Assembly (NCBI GenBank): GCA_023413895.1
Contig: JAEZOU010000003.1
Coordinates: forward strand, 124,001-188,000
Reading direction: 5' to 3'
DNA: 64,000 nt
DNA from: Bacteroidota bacterium
GTDB lineage: Bacteria; Bacteroidota; Bacteroidia; Bacteroidales; WCHB1-69
A program made the translations under genes and the position numbers. Positions 8,474-17,400 of this stretch are shown here, piece by piece. The stretch's first letter is position 1; each line of letters starts with the position of its first letter. The notes under the pieces are model-generated. The model saw nothing but the letters and a program-made list of their open reading frames with translations. It was not told the origin of the DNA and did not search any database.

Positions 8474-9430
8474 ATGAAAAAAATATACACTATTGCTCTA
8501 CTATTGATTTTCTGTTTAAGCAATTCATTCGCTCAAGAAACGCCAAATATTGACCCAATATCTACAGAAAATCTTACTGATACAATTAAAAATTCCAAAT
8601 GGAAAGATTATTGGAAACTTTCTGGAATCGTTGGCTTCAATGTAGCACAAACACAATTTGTACATTGGGCAGCCGGTGGAAATAACAACTTCAACGGAGT
8701 GGTTTTTGCTAATGCAACCCTCAATTATAAAAAAAATAAATTGGCTTGGGATACCCAATTAGATACAGAATTCGGATATATGTTCTCTTCCGAACTAATC
8801 CCAACTTGGAGAAAATCAAGCGACAAAATTAACTTCTCTACGAAACTCGGTTTCGAGGTGGCTGATATGTGGTTCATTACCGCAATGGGAACCTTTAAGT
8901 CACAATATATTCCAGGCTGGGATTTCTCCGCACCAGGCCTCTCCCCAAACGAAGAGTATAAGAAAATATCCAACTGGTTATCTCCCTCTTATACCGACAT
9001 CTCTTTAGGTATCGATTGGAAATGGAAAAACTTATTCACAGTCTATGTTTCCCCTCTTGCAGGATTGATTACTACATGTACTGATAGCCTTCTCCGTGCT
9101 TCTTACTCCGTACCAGAAGACAAAAATGTTTCTGCTAGTTTAGGTCTTACAATTAAAGCTGGTATCAACTATACCCTGATCAAAAACTTCAAAATCATTA
9201 CTGCAGTACAACTTTATACACCATATACCGATAAAGAACAACCTTTCGGAAACTTCAATGTGGATTGGGATTTCGCTATCTCATACCAATTCTTGAAAGT
9301 TCTGAACGTAACATTAACAACTTCGCTGAAATATTACGAAAAAACACTTATCGCAAACAAAGATGGTGTATTGGCTCCGCGAGTTCAGTTCAAAGAGGTG
9401 CTCGGATTAGGTATCGGCTATAGTTTCTAA
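8474..9430 (+). CDS. DUF3078 outer-membrane beta-barrel protein
   Basis: A 318-residue protein with a signal peptide ending near FAQ (residue 22). The mature part carries the DUF3078 hallmark, a WKLSGIVGFNVAQTQFVHWAAGG-like stretch (residues about 47-68), followed by alternating amphipathic strands with many aromatic residues and a terminal GYSF, whose last Phe is typical of outer-membrane barrels. The family is widespread in Bacteroidota and its function is not established. It lies 4 bases after the arginase-fold gene and 17 before another barrel, so all three probably share the pheT-topA transcript. Confidence 0.85.
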   Translation: MKKIYTIALLLIFCLSNSFAQETPNIDPISTENLTDTIKNSKWKDYWKLSGIVGFNVAQTQFVHWAAGGNNNFNGVVFANATLNYKKNKLAWDTQLDTEFGYMFSSELIPTWRKSSDKINFSTKLGFEVADMWFITAMGTFKSQYIPGWDFSAPGLSPNEEYKKISNWLSPSYTDISLGIDWKWKNLFTVYVSPLAGLITTCTDSLLRASYSVPEDKNVSASLGLTIKAGINYTLIKNFKIITAVQLYTPYTDKEQPFGNFNVDWDFAISYQFLKVLNVTLTTSLKYYEKTLIANKDGVLAPRVQFKEVLGLGIGYSF

Positions 9431-9447
9431 CAACATAAAACAATGTT

Positions 9448-10062
9448 ATGAAACGATTTATTCCCTTTTTCTTACTAATTATAGGATTTCTAACCCTCAA
9501 TGCACAAAACGAATCCCTCTTTAAAGGTGGTGTTCGTATAGGGGGCTCAATCACACAAATATCTGGTGATGACCTCTCTGGATTCCATAAATTGGGAGCT
9601 TATGCAGGCCTTTTTGCTAATGTGCCTATTGACAAAAATCAAGATTGGAAATTCCAAATGGAACTCAATTTCATTATGAAAGGAAGTAAAACATACACAC
9701 CTCCTAAAAGCGAATTTCCTCAGTTTATTTACAAACTAAATCTCTACTATGTAGAAGTTCCTCTTCTTTTTAAATATGTAGGATTAAGCAATTTAGAATT
9801 TGAATTTGGACCCGCTATCAATATCCTATTTTCCTACAAAGAAACTGAAAATAACTATCCCATCATTGGACGTCCTAAATTCTCTATTTTCGAACTCTCT
9901 GGAATGGCCGGTATCAGCTACTACTTTAAAGAACATTATGGTTTCTCACTGCGCTATTCAAACTCACTCATTCCTATTAGAAAACCCAATTGGGCTGTAA
10001 ATCGCTGGATAAAAAAACAGATGAATAGCTGTATTATGCTAACCTTTAATTACCAATTCTAA
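9448..10062 (+). CDS. Outer-membrane beta-barrel protein, PorT/OMP_b-brl family
   Basis: A 204-residue protein with a signal peptide cut near residue 20 (LNAQN). The rest is an eight-strand-type small barrel of the PorT-like class: RIGGSITQISGDD near the N terminus, paired strands such as LYYVEVPLLFKYVG, and a final FNYQF ending in Phe. PorT itself belongs to the type IX secretion machinery, but this broad family includes many barrels of unknown role, so I give no gene symbol. It ends the plus-strand operon, and its last 17 bases overlap the 3' end of the converging gene. Confidence 0.75.
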   Translation: MKRFIPFFLLIIGFLTLNAQNESLFKGGVRIGGSITQISGDDLSGFHKLGAYAGLFANVPIDKNQDWKFQMELNFIMKGSKTYTPPKSEFPQFIYKLNLYYVEVPLLFKYVGLSNLEFEFGPAINILFSYKETENNYPIIGRPKFSIFELSGMAGISYYFKEHYGFSLRYSNSLIPIRKPNWAVNRWIKKQMNSCIMLTFNYQF

Positions 10063-11677
10063 ATTCCTCTTCCAAATCCCAATAACCGCGAATTTGGATA
10101 GGCTTTTCAAAATAGTAAATGGGCTCAGGTTGACGCTTTTTCTTATAGTTGCCTGTGTCCCATTTTCCGTTTTTATTAAGGTCTTTTACGACCTTAATCT
10201 TGTAATTCCCAGGAACTAAATTATTATATACTAATTCTGAAGATGAAGTTATCAAATCTTTTCGAACCACTCTATCTTGCGCATCTAATAGGAAAATCAA
10301 GTAATCTGTTGCCTCACTCACAATATAATTCATCTGTAAATTTCCATAATCTCTTATCGATTTTGAAGTAAATTCAAAAGTTAAACTATCGTGAGATGTC
10401 CCGTCATAACCATAAAAAACAGAATCTGAAATCCGCACGACATAACTATATTTCTCTTCATACGAAAAGGTCAATGGTAATTGCAAAATAAAACTATCTG
10501 GAACAGAATAATATTCGACTATTGTATCATTTCTACTTTTTATCTTCTTAACAAATGTAACCGGAAAACTATCAATCGGTCGGATAGGATACGAAAATTG
10601 CAGTGTCAGCGGTTTGAAAAGATCTCCAGAATAAAGTGCACGCACCTGAAGAGTGGGCTCCATACTCTTTTTATCTCTACCCTGCCGCAAAGGTGCTTTA
10701 TAAGGCTCTATCAATACTGTATCTATTCGATTTTCAGTTGACAGCAACAAATATGTAGAATCTAAAACTTCCTTCTTAAAATAGAAGGAAACGGTATCTC
10801 TCGAAAAAGAAAGTTGCGTGTAAAAGGAAGTTTCATCTCCCGCAAACGGCTCAGCATGAAAATCACGCACTGGCAACTTATACGCAAAACGATAAATTCC
10901 TTTTGCTCTTGAGGTAATAGCTGATAATTGCTGAATGGTATCCTCTTCGACAAAATAGCGCAAATTTAATGGAGCACTTTTTAAGGAATCTAATCGAATA
11001 TCTAAACAAGATGAATATAATGTATCCAAAAAGGCAATACCTTCATTGGGCAAATCAAAAATAAAATTAGAATTTATATCACTGATTGCAAATACTTTAT
11101 ACTTCCCCTCTTTAATATTAGAAAAAGTAAAAATTCCATTTGTCTGCGTCTTAGTAAGATACTTGGGTAACGTCGTAAATGGTAACGAATCTATGTCATG
11201 CTCGTATAAGCAAACCGATACATTCGATACAGGTTTCAGCGTCTGAGCATCAAGCAGTACTCCCGACATCGTAGCTGAATCAATGAATTCCCCTGTGGAA
11301 AAAGCATATTGATAAATAGGTAATAGATTGCCCTCTGTATAATCTTTAATACCATTAGAAAAAACAACATTATAAGTTGAATTATCAATTAATGAATCCA
11401 AAATATTAATAATCAACGTCTTCCCTTTCATCACATATTGGGGTTGCTGAGACAATGGCGGAGAAATAATAATATTTTCCGAAGGATTGTTCAACACTAC
11501 AAACTCATCAAAAGTAATTTTAATATTGGGGTCAGAGAAATTGATTGTTCCATTTTCAGGGACACACTTAACCACTGTGGGCGGTGTTACATCGCGCGGC
11601 CCCCCTACGGGCATCACTACTTTGGCACACGAAGCGAATAACACAACTAAAGACAATACACAAAAAAGCAATCTCAT
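10046..11677 (-). CDS. Ig-like-domain lipoprotein (Big_5/SbsA Ig-like type)
   Basis: About 543 residues from the ATG at 11675-11677. An upstream in-frame TTG at 11704 would add nine residues, but that TTG is itself part of the promoter motif at 11702-11709, so I chose the ATG. The signal peptide ends in the lipobox FASC, then a Pro/Gly-rich stretch and an SbsA-type Ig-like domain (TPPTVVKCVPENGT... ITFDEFV). A carboxypeptidase-regulatory-like beta-sandwich follows (SGVLLDAQTLKPVSNVSVCLYE), and a similar one near the C terminus (LVPGNYKIKVVKDLNKNGKWD). This architecture is common in Bacteroidota surface lipoproteins of unknown role. The gene converges on the barrel gene with a 17-base overlap. 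Confidence 0.8.
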   Translation of the reverse strand: MRLLFCVLSLVVLFASCAKVVMPVGGPRDVTPPTVVKCVPENGTINFSDPNIKITFDEFVVLNNPSENIIISPPLSQQPQYVMKGKTLIINILDSLIDNSTYNVVFSNGIKDYTEGNLLPIYQYAFSTGEFIDSATMSGVLLDAQTLKPVSNVSVCLYEHDIDSLPFTTLPKYLTKTQTNGIFTFSNIKEGKYKVFAISDINSNFIFDLPNEGIAFLDTLYSSCLDIRLDSLKSAPLNLRYFVEEDTIQQLSAITSRAKGIYRFAYKLPVRDFHAEPFAGDETSFYTQLSFSRDTVSFYFKKEVLDSTYLLLSTENRIDTVLIEPYKAPLRQGRDKKSMEPTLQVRALYSGDLFKPLTLQFSYPIRPIDSFPVTFVKKIKSRNDTIVEYYSVPDSFILQLPLTFSYEEKYSYVVRISDSVFYGYDGTSHDSLTFEFTSKSIRDYGNLQMNYIVSEATDYLIFLLDAQDRVVRKDLITSSSELVYNNLVPGNYKIKVVKDLNKNGKWDTGNYKKKRQPEPIYYFEKPIQIRGYWDLEEEFRIGN

Positions 11678-11701
11678 TAATCTATCTTTTGAAATGAAGT
11701 G

Positions 11702-11709
11702 CAAAAATA
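11702..11709 (-). promoter_or_regulatory. -7 promoter element for the Ig-like lipoprotein
   Basis: TATTTTTG on the minus strand, perfect TAnnTTTG. Transcription would begin near 11695, inside the longest reading frame, which rules out the upstream TTG as a start. Confidence 0.7.
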
Positions 11710-11780
11710 CATCATCTTTTTCAAATTATAGTTTTTTGAAAAAAATATTTCTATTTTGTACCTTCTATTCTTTTTTTTCG

Positions 11781-11788
11781 TAATTTTG
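11781..11788 (+). promoter_or_regulatory. -7 promoter element for the small basic lipoprotein
   Basis: TAATTTTG with a TTTG at 11755-11758 as a plausible -33 element (22 bases between). The start codon used here (11816) is 27 bases downstream. Confidence 0.65.
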
Positions 11789-11815
11789 CCTTTCCATTAA
11801 TTAATGATTTTTTCT

Positions 11816-12052
11816 ATGAAAAAGGGTAAATTTACATCTTTATTATTAGCTATTTTCTGTACCATTATTATGGCTTTTGCATTTTCCTCTTGCCACTCCT
11901 CTAACCCGTATGTCAAAGCAAAAGGAGCTCGCGCCTACAAACATACCAAAACAAGACAAGCCAAATGGGGCTCAACAACTTCTTTGGAAACTACATACAA
12001 AATCAAGAACAAGAAAAATCGTTCTAGTTCAGTAAAAAAGATTAAAAAATAA
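11816..12052 (+). CDS. Small basic lipoprotein, function unknown
   Basis: A 78-residue protein from ATG 11816; an in-frame ATG four codons upstream (11804) is possible. The N terminus is a lipoprotein signal: Lys-rich start, hydrophobic run, then FSSC. The mature part is about 50 residues and strikingly basic, rich in Lys, Arg, Ser and Thr (KAKGARAYKHTKTR..., ending KKIKK). No family recognised. A short, highly positive lipoprotein could bind lipopolysaccharide or nucleic acid at the membrane, but that is a guess. It has its own promoter and ends one base before the converging UDP-sugar dehydrogenase. Confidence 0.7.
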   Translation: MKKGKFTSLLLAIFCTIIMAFAFSSCHSSNPYVKAKGARAYKHTKTRQAKWGSTTSLETTYKIKNKKNRSSSVKKIKK

Positions 12053-12053
12053 T

Positions 12054-13334
12054 CTACAAGCGACCATCTATTTGGTCTCTTTCTGCAACACCCTTCACGT
12101 CATAAACTACAGCGGTTGCCTTACAAAAATCACGCAAGTTTACCACTTTGAATTGATTATGAGCAACTGCTAAAATTACTGCATCATAGTTGCCTTTCAG
12201 CAATTCCATATCGCCATTGGTAATCTCAATACCATATTCATGACGCACCTCGGCAATATCAGCATGAGGATCATAAATAGTTATGTTGGAAGAATATTCC
12301 TGCAAAATATGAATAATATCTACAACTTTTGTATTTCTAATATCAGGACAGTTCTCTTTGAAAGTGAAACCTAAAATAAGGAATTTTGCATCTTTTACTA
12401 AAACCCCATGCTTATTCATTAACTTTATCACCTGATTAGCAACATATTCGCCCATTCCATCATTCAATCTGCGTGCAGCAGACATTACACGCGGCAAAAT
12501 ACCATAAACTTGCGCTTTTTGAATCAGATAATAAGGGTCAACACTGATACAATGACCGCCAACTAACCCAGGTGTCAACTTAATAAAGTTCCACTTAGAA
12601 GCCGCGGCTTCAATTACTTCGTGCGTATCGATTCCCATGGCATTAAAGATCTTCGCCAACTCATTCATAAAGGCAATATTCACATCTCGCTGCGAATTTT
12701 CTATAATTTTTGATGCCTCAGCTACTCGTATTGAGGAAGCTTTGAATGTTCCATTTACTAGAACTGAAGAATATAAACCATCAACAAAATCAGCAATGTC
12801 AGGCGTAGAACCTGAGGTTACCTTTTTAATTTTCTCAACCGTATGCTCTTTATCGCCCGGATTAATACGCTCTGGAGAGTACCCTGCATAAAAATCTTCA
12901 TTAAATTTCAAACCTGAGATCTTCTCCACTACGGGCAAACACTCTTCCTCTGTAACTCCTGGATATACAGTCGATTCATATATCACTACATCACCCTTAG
13001 CAATCACTTTTCCTACCGTTGTACTTGCTCCTATCAACGGCGTCAAATCGGGACGATTGTTCACATCTACGGGTGTTGGTACGGCTACAATATAAACATT
13101 ACAATCTCTAATCTTCTCTAAATCAGAGGTACAAACAAAACCATTATCTCTGATAGCAGCTTGCAAAAGAGCATCATCAACCTCATGCGTATCATCGAAT
13201 CCTTCCATCAAACGCTGCACACGTTTTTCCGATAAATCATAACCTACTGTAGGGTATTTCGTAGAAAATAATCGTGCCAAAGGAAGTCCTACATATCCTA
13301 ATCCAATAACTGCAATCTTTGTTTTGTTGTTCAT
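12054..13334 (-). CDS. UDP-N-acetyl-hexosamine 6-dehydrogenase (WbpA/WbpO/TviB family)
   Basis: A 426-residue NAD-dependent nucleotide-sugar dehydrogenase, which oxidises C6 of a UDP-sugar to the uronic acid in two steps. The Rossmann motif GLGYVGLPLA is at residues 10-19, the middle-domain signature FYAGYSPERINPGD at about 147-160, and the catalytic cysteine is in GGHCISVDPYYL near residue 260. The whole sequence is closest to the branch that makes UDP-GlcNAcA, UDP-ManNAcA or UDP-GalNAcA for capsule or O-antigen; the exact substrate cannot be told from sequence. No other polysaccharide genes are next to it. A promoter is at 13358-13365, and a dispersed repeat begins 61 bases beyond it. Confidence 0.85.
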   Translation of the reverse strand: MNNKTKIAVIGLGYVGLPLARLFSTKYPTVGYDLSEKRVQRLMEGFDDTHEVDDALLQAAIRDNGFVCTSDLEKIRDCNVYIVAVPTPVDVNNRPDLTPLIGASTTVGKVIAKGDVVIYESTVYPGVTEEECLPVVEKISGLKFNEDFYAGYSPERINPGDKEHTVEKIKKVTSGSTPDIADFVDGLYSSVLVNGTFKASSIRVAEASKIIENSQRDVNIAFMNELAKIFNAMGIDTHEVIEAAASKWNFIKLTPGLVGGHCISVDPYYLIQKAQVYGILPRVMSAARRLNDGMGEYVANQVIKLMNKHGVLVKDAKFLILGFTFKENCPDIRNTKVVDIIHILQEYSSNITIYDPHADIAEVRHEYGIEITNGDMELLKGNYDAVILAVAHNQFKVVNLRDFCKATAVVYDVKGVAERDQIDGRL

Positions 13335-13357
13335 CTTTTTAAATTTAAATCAATTTG

Positions 13358-13365
13358 CAAAAATA
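13358..13365 (-). promoter_or_regulatory. -7 promoter element for the UDP-sugar dehydrogenase
   Basis: TATTTTTG on the minus strand, perfect TAnnTTTG, 23 bases before the start codon at 13334. Confidence 0.65.
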
Positions 13366-13426
13366 CATTATCTTTTGATATTGACACTTCTTTTTCTAAA
13401 AAATATTGATATTATTTATATGATTT

Positions 13427-13599
13427 GGGCGTGCCGGCTCTTCCTTACCTTTTTCCCACCCGCTCGCCGTCGGGCTATCCGCTCAAATTTCGCGCCTTTT
13501 TCTCTCGCCTCACTTTTCCTAAACCCAAATTCCAAGCGTTCAGACTCTAAGTACTAAAACCTCAAACCGGCGCTCATAACCGCTCCTATCCCTCACGCA
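13427..13599. repeat. Dispersed intergenic repeat, copy A
   Basis: This 173-base block matches 42750-42916 (copy B). The conserved blocks are the start GGGyGTGCCGGCT; a 28-base core at 13466-13493 with a single mismatch to 42788-42815; a CTAAGT and TAAAACC middle; and the end CCGGyGCTCATAACCGCT followed by ATCCCTCAC. GTGCCGG (13431-13437) can pair with CCGGCGC (13567-13573), so the ends form an inverted repeat. It contains no convincing reading frame and is much richer in G+C than its flanks. I recall similar GTCGGGCT-TCCGCT and ATCCCT-AC blocks between genes in other Bacteroidota, but cannot check this here. Confidence 0.85.
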
Positions 13600-14242
13600 A
13601 TTTTACCCAACTCCTGCATTTTCAACTAATTAATCACAATTAGAAAACCCTAAACTTCTAAATTTAAATCCCCTTTATCACTTGTGTTACGCATAACAAG
13701 TAAAAAATATACCACCAACCTAAAAATCAACAAAATAGGTCTAATTTTATAAAAAGTCCTAATCTGCCCATTTCCCAATTTCTTTTTAACTACTTTTACC
13801 ACGAAATAATTGACAACTTCGAATAGATCATCATTGTAGCAGGTTTTTACCATCTGAAACGCCCCCTAAAATAGGCGAGATGTTCACTTGGCAAGGTTGA
13901 TTGCCAATATGAACTACATTAACAAAAACCTCATCAACAGAAAGCCTATGAATGTATAGTTCCAACACTTCGTCATCTCCAATTTCCCTTTACAATAGTT
14001 TATGAAAATGTAAATTGACAAAATTCGAACAAAACATTCTATAAAATAATTCTTCATAAAACGATCTGCAGAAGTCAATTTTCTCAAAAGTCCATATTGC
14101 AACACCTTAACGAATTGATTTACAGAATAGATTCCCTCAAATTTCCACAAAAGTCGATCCACATTATATGCTTACATCAGCATTTTCCTCTTTTTATAAA
14201 AAAACAAACAGAAATAAAGTAGCAATATATCAAAATAAATTA
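13600..14242. other. Non-coding stretch with hairpins and a weak internal duplication
   Basis: I see no real gene here. Two short minus-strand frames (13650-13853 and 13914-14162) have Phe/Ile/Lys-rich translations without family features and look like chance or decay. Two hairpins lie side by side: CGCC (13860-13863) with GGCG (13873-13876), and a longer one with GTTCA/TGAAC outside (13882-13886, 13910-13914) and TTGGCAA/TTGCCAA inside (13888-13894, 13901-13907). Segments around 13770-13820 and 13980-14030 share a diffuse similarity (AATTTC...TTGACAA...TTCGAA). Possibly an eroded duplicated gene. Confidence 0.4.
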
Positions 14243-14250
14243 TAATTTTG
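14243..14250 (+). promoter_or_regulatory. Putative -7 promoter element for the type IX cargo gene
   Basis: TAATTTTG matches TAnnTTTG. If used, it would give an unusually long leader of about 220 bases, very A/T-rich, before the start at 14479. No -33 element is clear. No other gene lies between. Confidence 0.4.
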
Positions 14251-14478
14251 CAGTTTATTAAATTCATATAAAATTAGAGAAAACAATAAGAAAGATAGAC
14301 TTTTAAAAAAAACGAGAAACAGAAAACAGATTATCTATCAATATCTTAGAAAAGCAAAATTATTATTTACCAAGACAAGACCTCTATTTGATCCGCAAAT
14401 TATATTTACAAAAAAATCATCAAAGCAATCCATAAACAAACCAACATTAGTCCTGAAAACAAATCGCTCTTACCCAAT

Positions 14479-17400
14479 ATGAAAAAATTAATTCTACTTT
14501 TAACATACTTTCTTCTATTTACTTTTACCCAAGCACAGAACGCACCATTTCCTTATGGCGTTAGTATACACACCACAATTGGAGATTGTTACAATAACTG
14601 TGGCATCAACATTTCGCTAATCAATGCGCAAGGAGCAACCATTCCTATGAATGACTCTCTACATCGCCCTATAGATTCTGTGCAATACAATCTAAGTCAA
14701 ATCCAATACTACTACCGCAACAGAAATTTTAATAGTATATTTTATAGTGACTCACACGAATTTGTTGTAGAGCAGGGTCATTATGACGTAGGCGTGACAG
14801 GCTATATCCGCATCCAAAATGGTACAATTACAAGCTATCAACCCATTGATACATTAATCCAGAATATTGAAGTATCAAGCACTTACCAACCATTGAGGGC
14901 ATCTATACTTGCCAATATCGCCGAAAACAATCAGAATAACTACTCCAATGGCCATACAATCATACGAGAACGAAGTGGAAACCGCAACTCATTGTCTTGT
15001 AAAGATGTAGGGCGAATTCAGCTCAAAATACAAGATGGCAAATATCCCTACTTTATCGACCTAATTTGCAATGGTGACACCATTCGACGCAAAACCTTCC
15101 TTGAAAGACAACACAATGGACTTGACTCCAACTATGCAGACTATAAAGACTTCTATACCATAGATAGTCTTCCAGCAGGAAATTATCGCATTCTAATACA
15201 TGATGGATGTACTTATACACTACTTTTAACACATGAAGTGGGTTTGACGACCATAGATTTATCCTTACTAAAGTTTTATCCTAATTATAGTAGTTTTGGC
15301 GACTCAAATATAGTAAGATTCCGACCCGATTTCAACTCCCATTCCAATACTATATATAACTATTACTATCCTATTTTTGCTGAAAAATACAAATATCGGT
15401 TTATCAATCCCAATTTAGAAGATGGGGGTAGAGACACAACCGCATGGCAACCTTTGAGCGGGAACGGCACTTCCGTAGCATATTATGATACCATTTTTTC
15501 AGCTCATCGCTACTGCGATTTATATCAACAACCCATAACATTTCAAGTATGGGACTTTTGTGATGACGATACGGCTTCCATTACATTGATACCTAAAATC
15601 ATATCGACTAACCCTATGGTTAAAAAAAACACATCCTATGATCCATTCGAATACGACACTTGTGAATATTACTCCGAAAATTTAGGATACACAATCTTTT
15701 ATAATTCTTATGATGGCTATCTTCGCACATATACTAGCAGCAATAGTACCTATATGCACTTTTACACCCTACCTTTATACTGGGTATATCGGGATTCTAC
15801 CACACATCAAGTCATCAAAACAGACACCATAAATAGTATATTTACATCTTCACATCTCACTACTGAGGAAGTCGCATTGTGGTGTAATACCGACAACTAT
15901 ACACTTTCTCTTTCCAGAACATTATACGACGCAAAAGGGTGCTGTCTTTATAGTACTTATGACACATTACGCCCCCTACAACCAACAACAACCCCTTATG
16001 GATGGGGATGTGACCATCACAATTTTGAAGAACTTTGCGAAAAAACAATTACAATTTTCAACTCCATTCCCACACAATTTATCAACTATCTAAGCATTCA
16101 ATTAATTGAAAGTCCTTCTCAAAATAGATATAATTTTTCTGCCATATACAGCGATAGTACTTGGAACTTTAATTTAGCGGATACTACAATCAATGCGACG
16201 GTCTCCAACAATGGATACACTATAATCTTACGTGGTGAAACGCTACCTAGTGGGCGTTATATCTTTGCCTGCGAAAGTCATTGCGGCAGAGATACCCTAA
16301 TTCTAAATATCAACACCTCAAGATATGCGGAATATGAATGGGTAGAGGAAAGTGTTTACGAACCATACCAAATTTGTGACAAACTATATTCATCTACTAT
16401 GCGATATAGAATTATCAATTATTACATGAATTCTAATACCGGAGAAATAACCACCCGTACATCAACTTACACACCTCAAGTCGAATTAGTTTCTGGAGAT
16501 AGAAACGGGTTCTTAGCGACCTCCCAAAGAGTTATGTTCACAATTCCAGGTGACTATGTAATACGGACATACTTCTATCATTGCGGCGAAGTAATAGAGC
16601 GCTTTGATAGCATAAAATTTATCAAAAAAATTGTAGATTTTGAAAAGGCATACGCTATAATTTGCGACACAAACACGCAGGCAGGTATGGCGTTTATACG
16701 CGCCAAAGATGGTGCTCAGCCTTACACATACAGCATTTATAGTGGACCCGAACTAACCGGAACCTGCTTAGGCACTAACCAAACGGGATTGTTTTATAAT
16801 CTCAACATAGACTTAGGACAAGAAATATCCGCATTGGTCATCGACTCGTGTGGAAGCAGTTATTCCCTTAACATGATTACAATGAGTATAAGCCAAAGTT
16901 CTCTAGTTTGGTTCGAGGAAGACCTGAATGACCAAGGAGGGTGTGAGGGAGACACTATTCACTTATCGGCACTTCCATTCTCAGCAAGCACCACCTATTC
17001 TTGGACTGGCCCTAATGGATTTACGAGTACCTCGCTAGATAACTCATTCTATATTCCGCAAGATTGTCCAGAAGGCTATTTCGTGGTTGAACTGCACAAT
17101 ACTGGATGTCAATTTTCTGTTAAAGACAGTATTCTGCTCCAAGTCATGCCTGCGCCACAAATATTCCTTAGTGCCCCCGATTCCATTTGCGCAGGCGAAG
17201 AGATTGTTCTCACACTCACCCACCAAGGAATAGGTATGCTTCACTATAACTTAATTCAGAACTCACTTTCACAAGAGATTTCCCATTCCTATACTGCCAA
17301 CACTGATGACACACTACAAATCCCCTTTATCATCACTGCTAACACTCAATTTTACGTAACAGATGCCCACGATAGTCAATGCCCCGCAAGATTCCTTCAA

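Noticed and set aside
10046..11704. Longer TTG start for the Ig-like lipoprotein
   Set aside because: The TTG is the end of the TATTTTTG promoter element; the ATG at 11677 gives a standard lipoprotein signal.
13427..13599. CRISPR-like array
   Set aside because: The repeat here has only one copy per site and no spacer series; no direct-repeat array occurs in the window.
13650..14162. Two short minus-strand frames in the large intergenic region
   Set aside because: Low-complexity Phe/Ile/Lys translations, no initiation signal or family resemblance; at most decayed gene remains.
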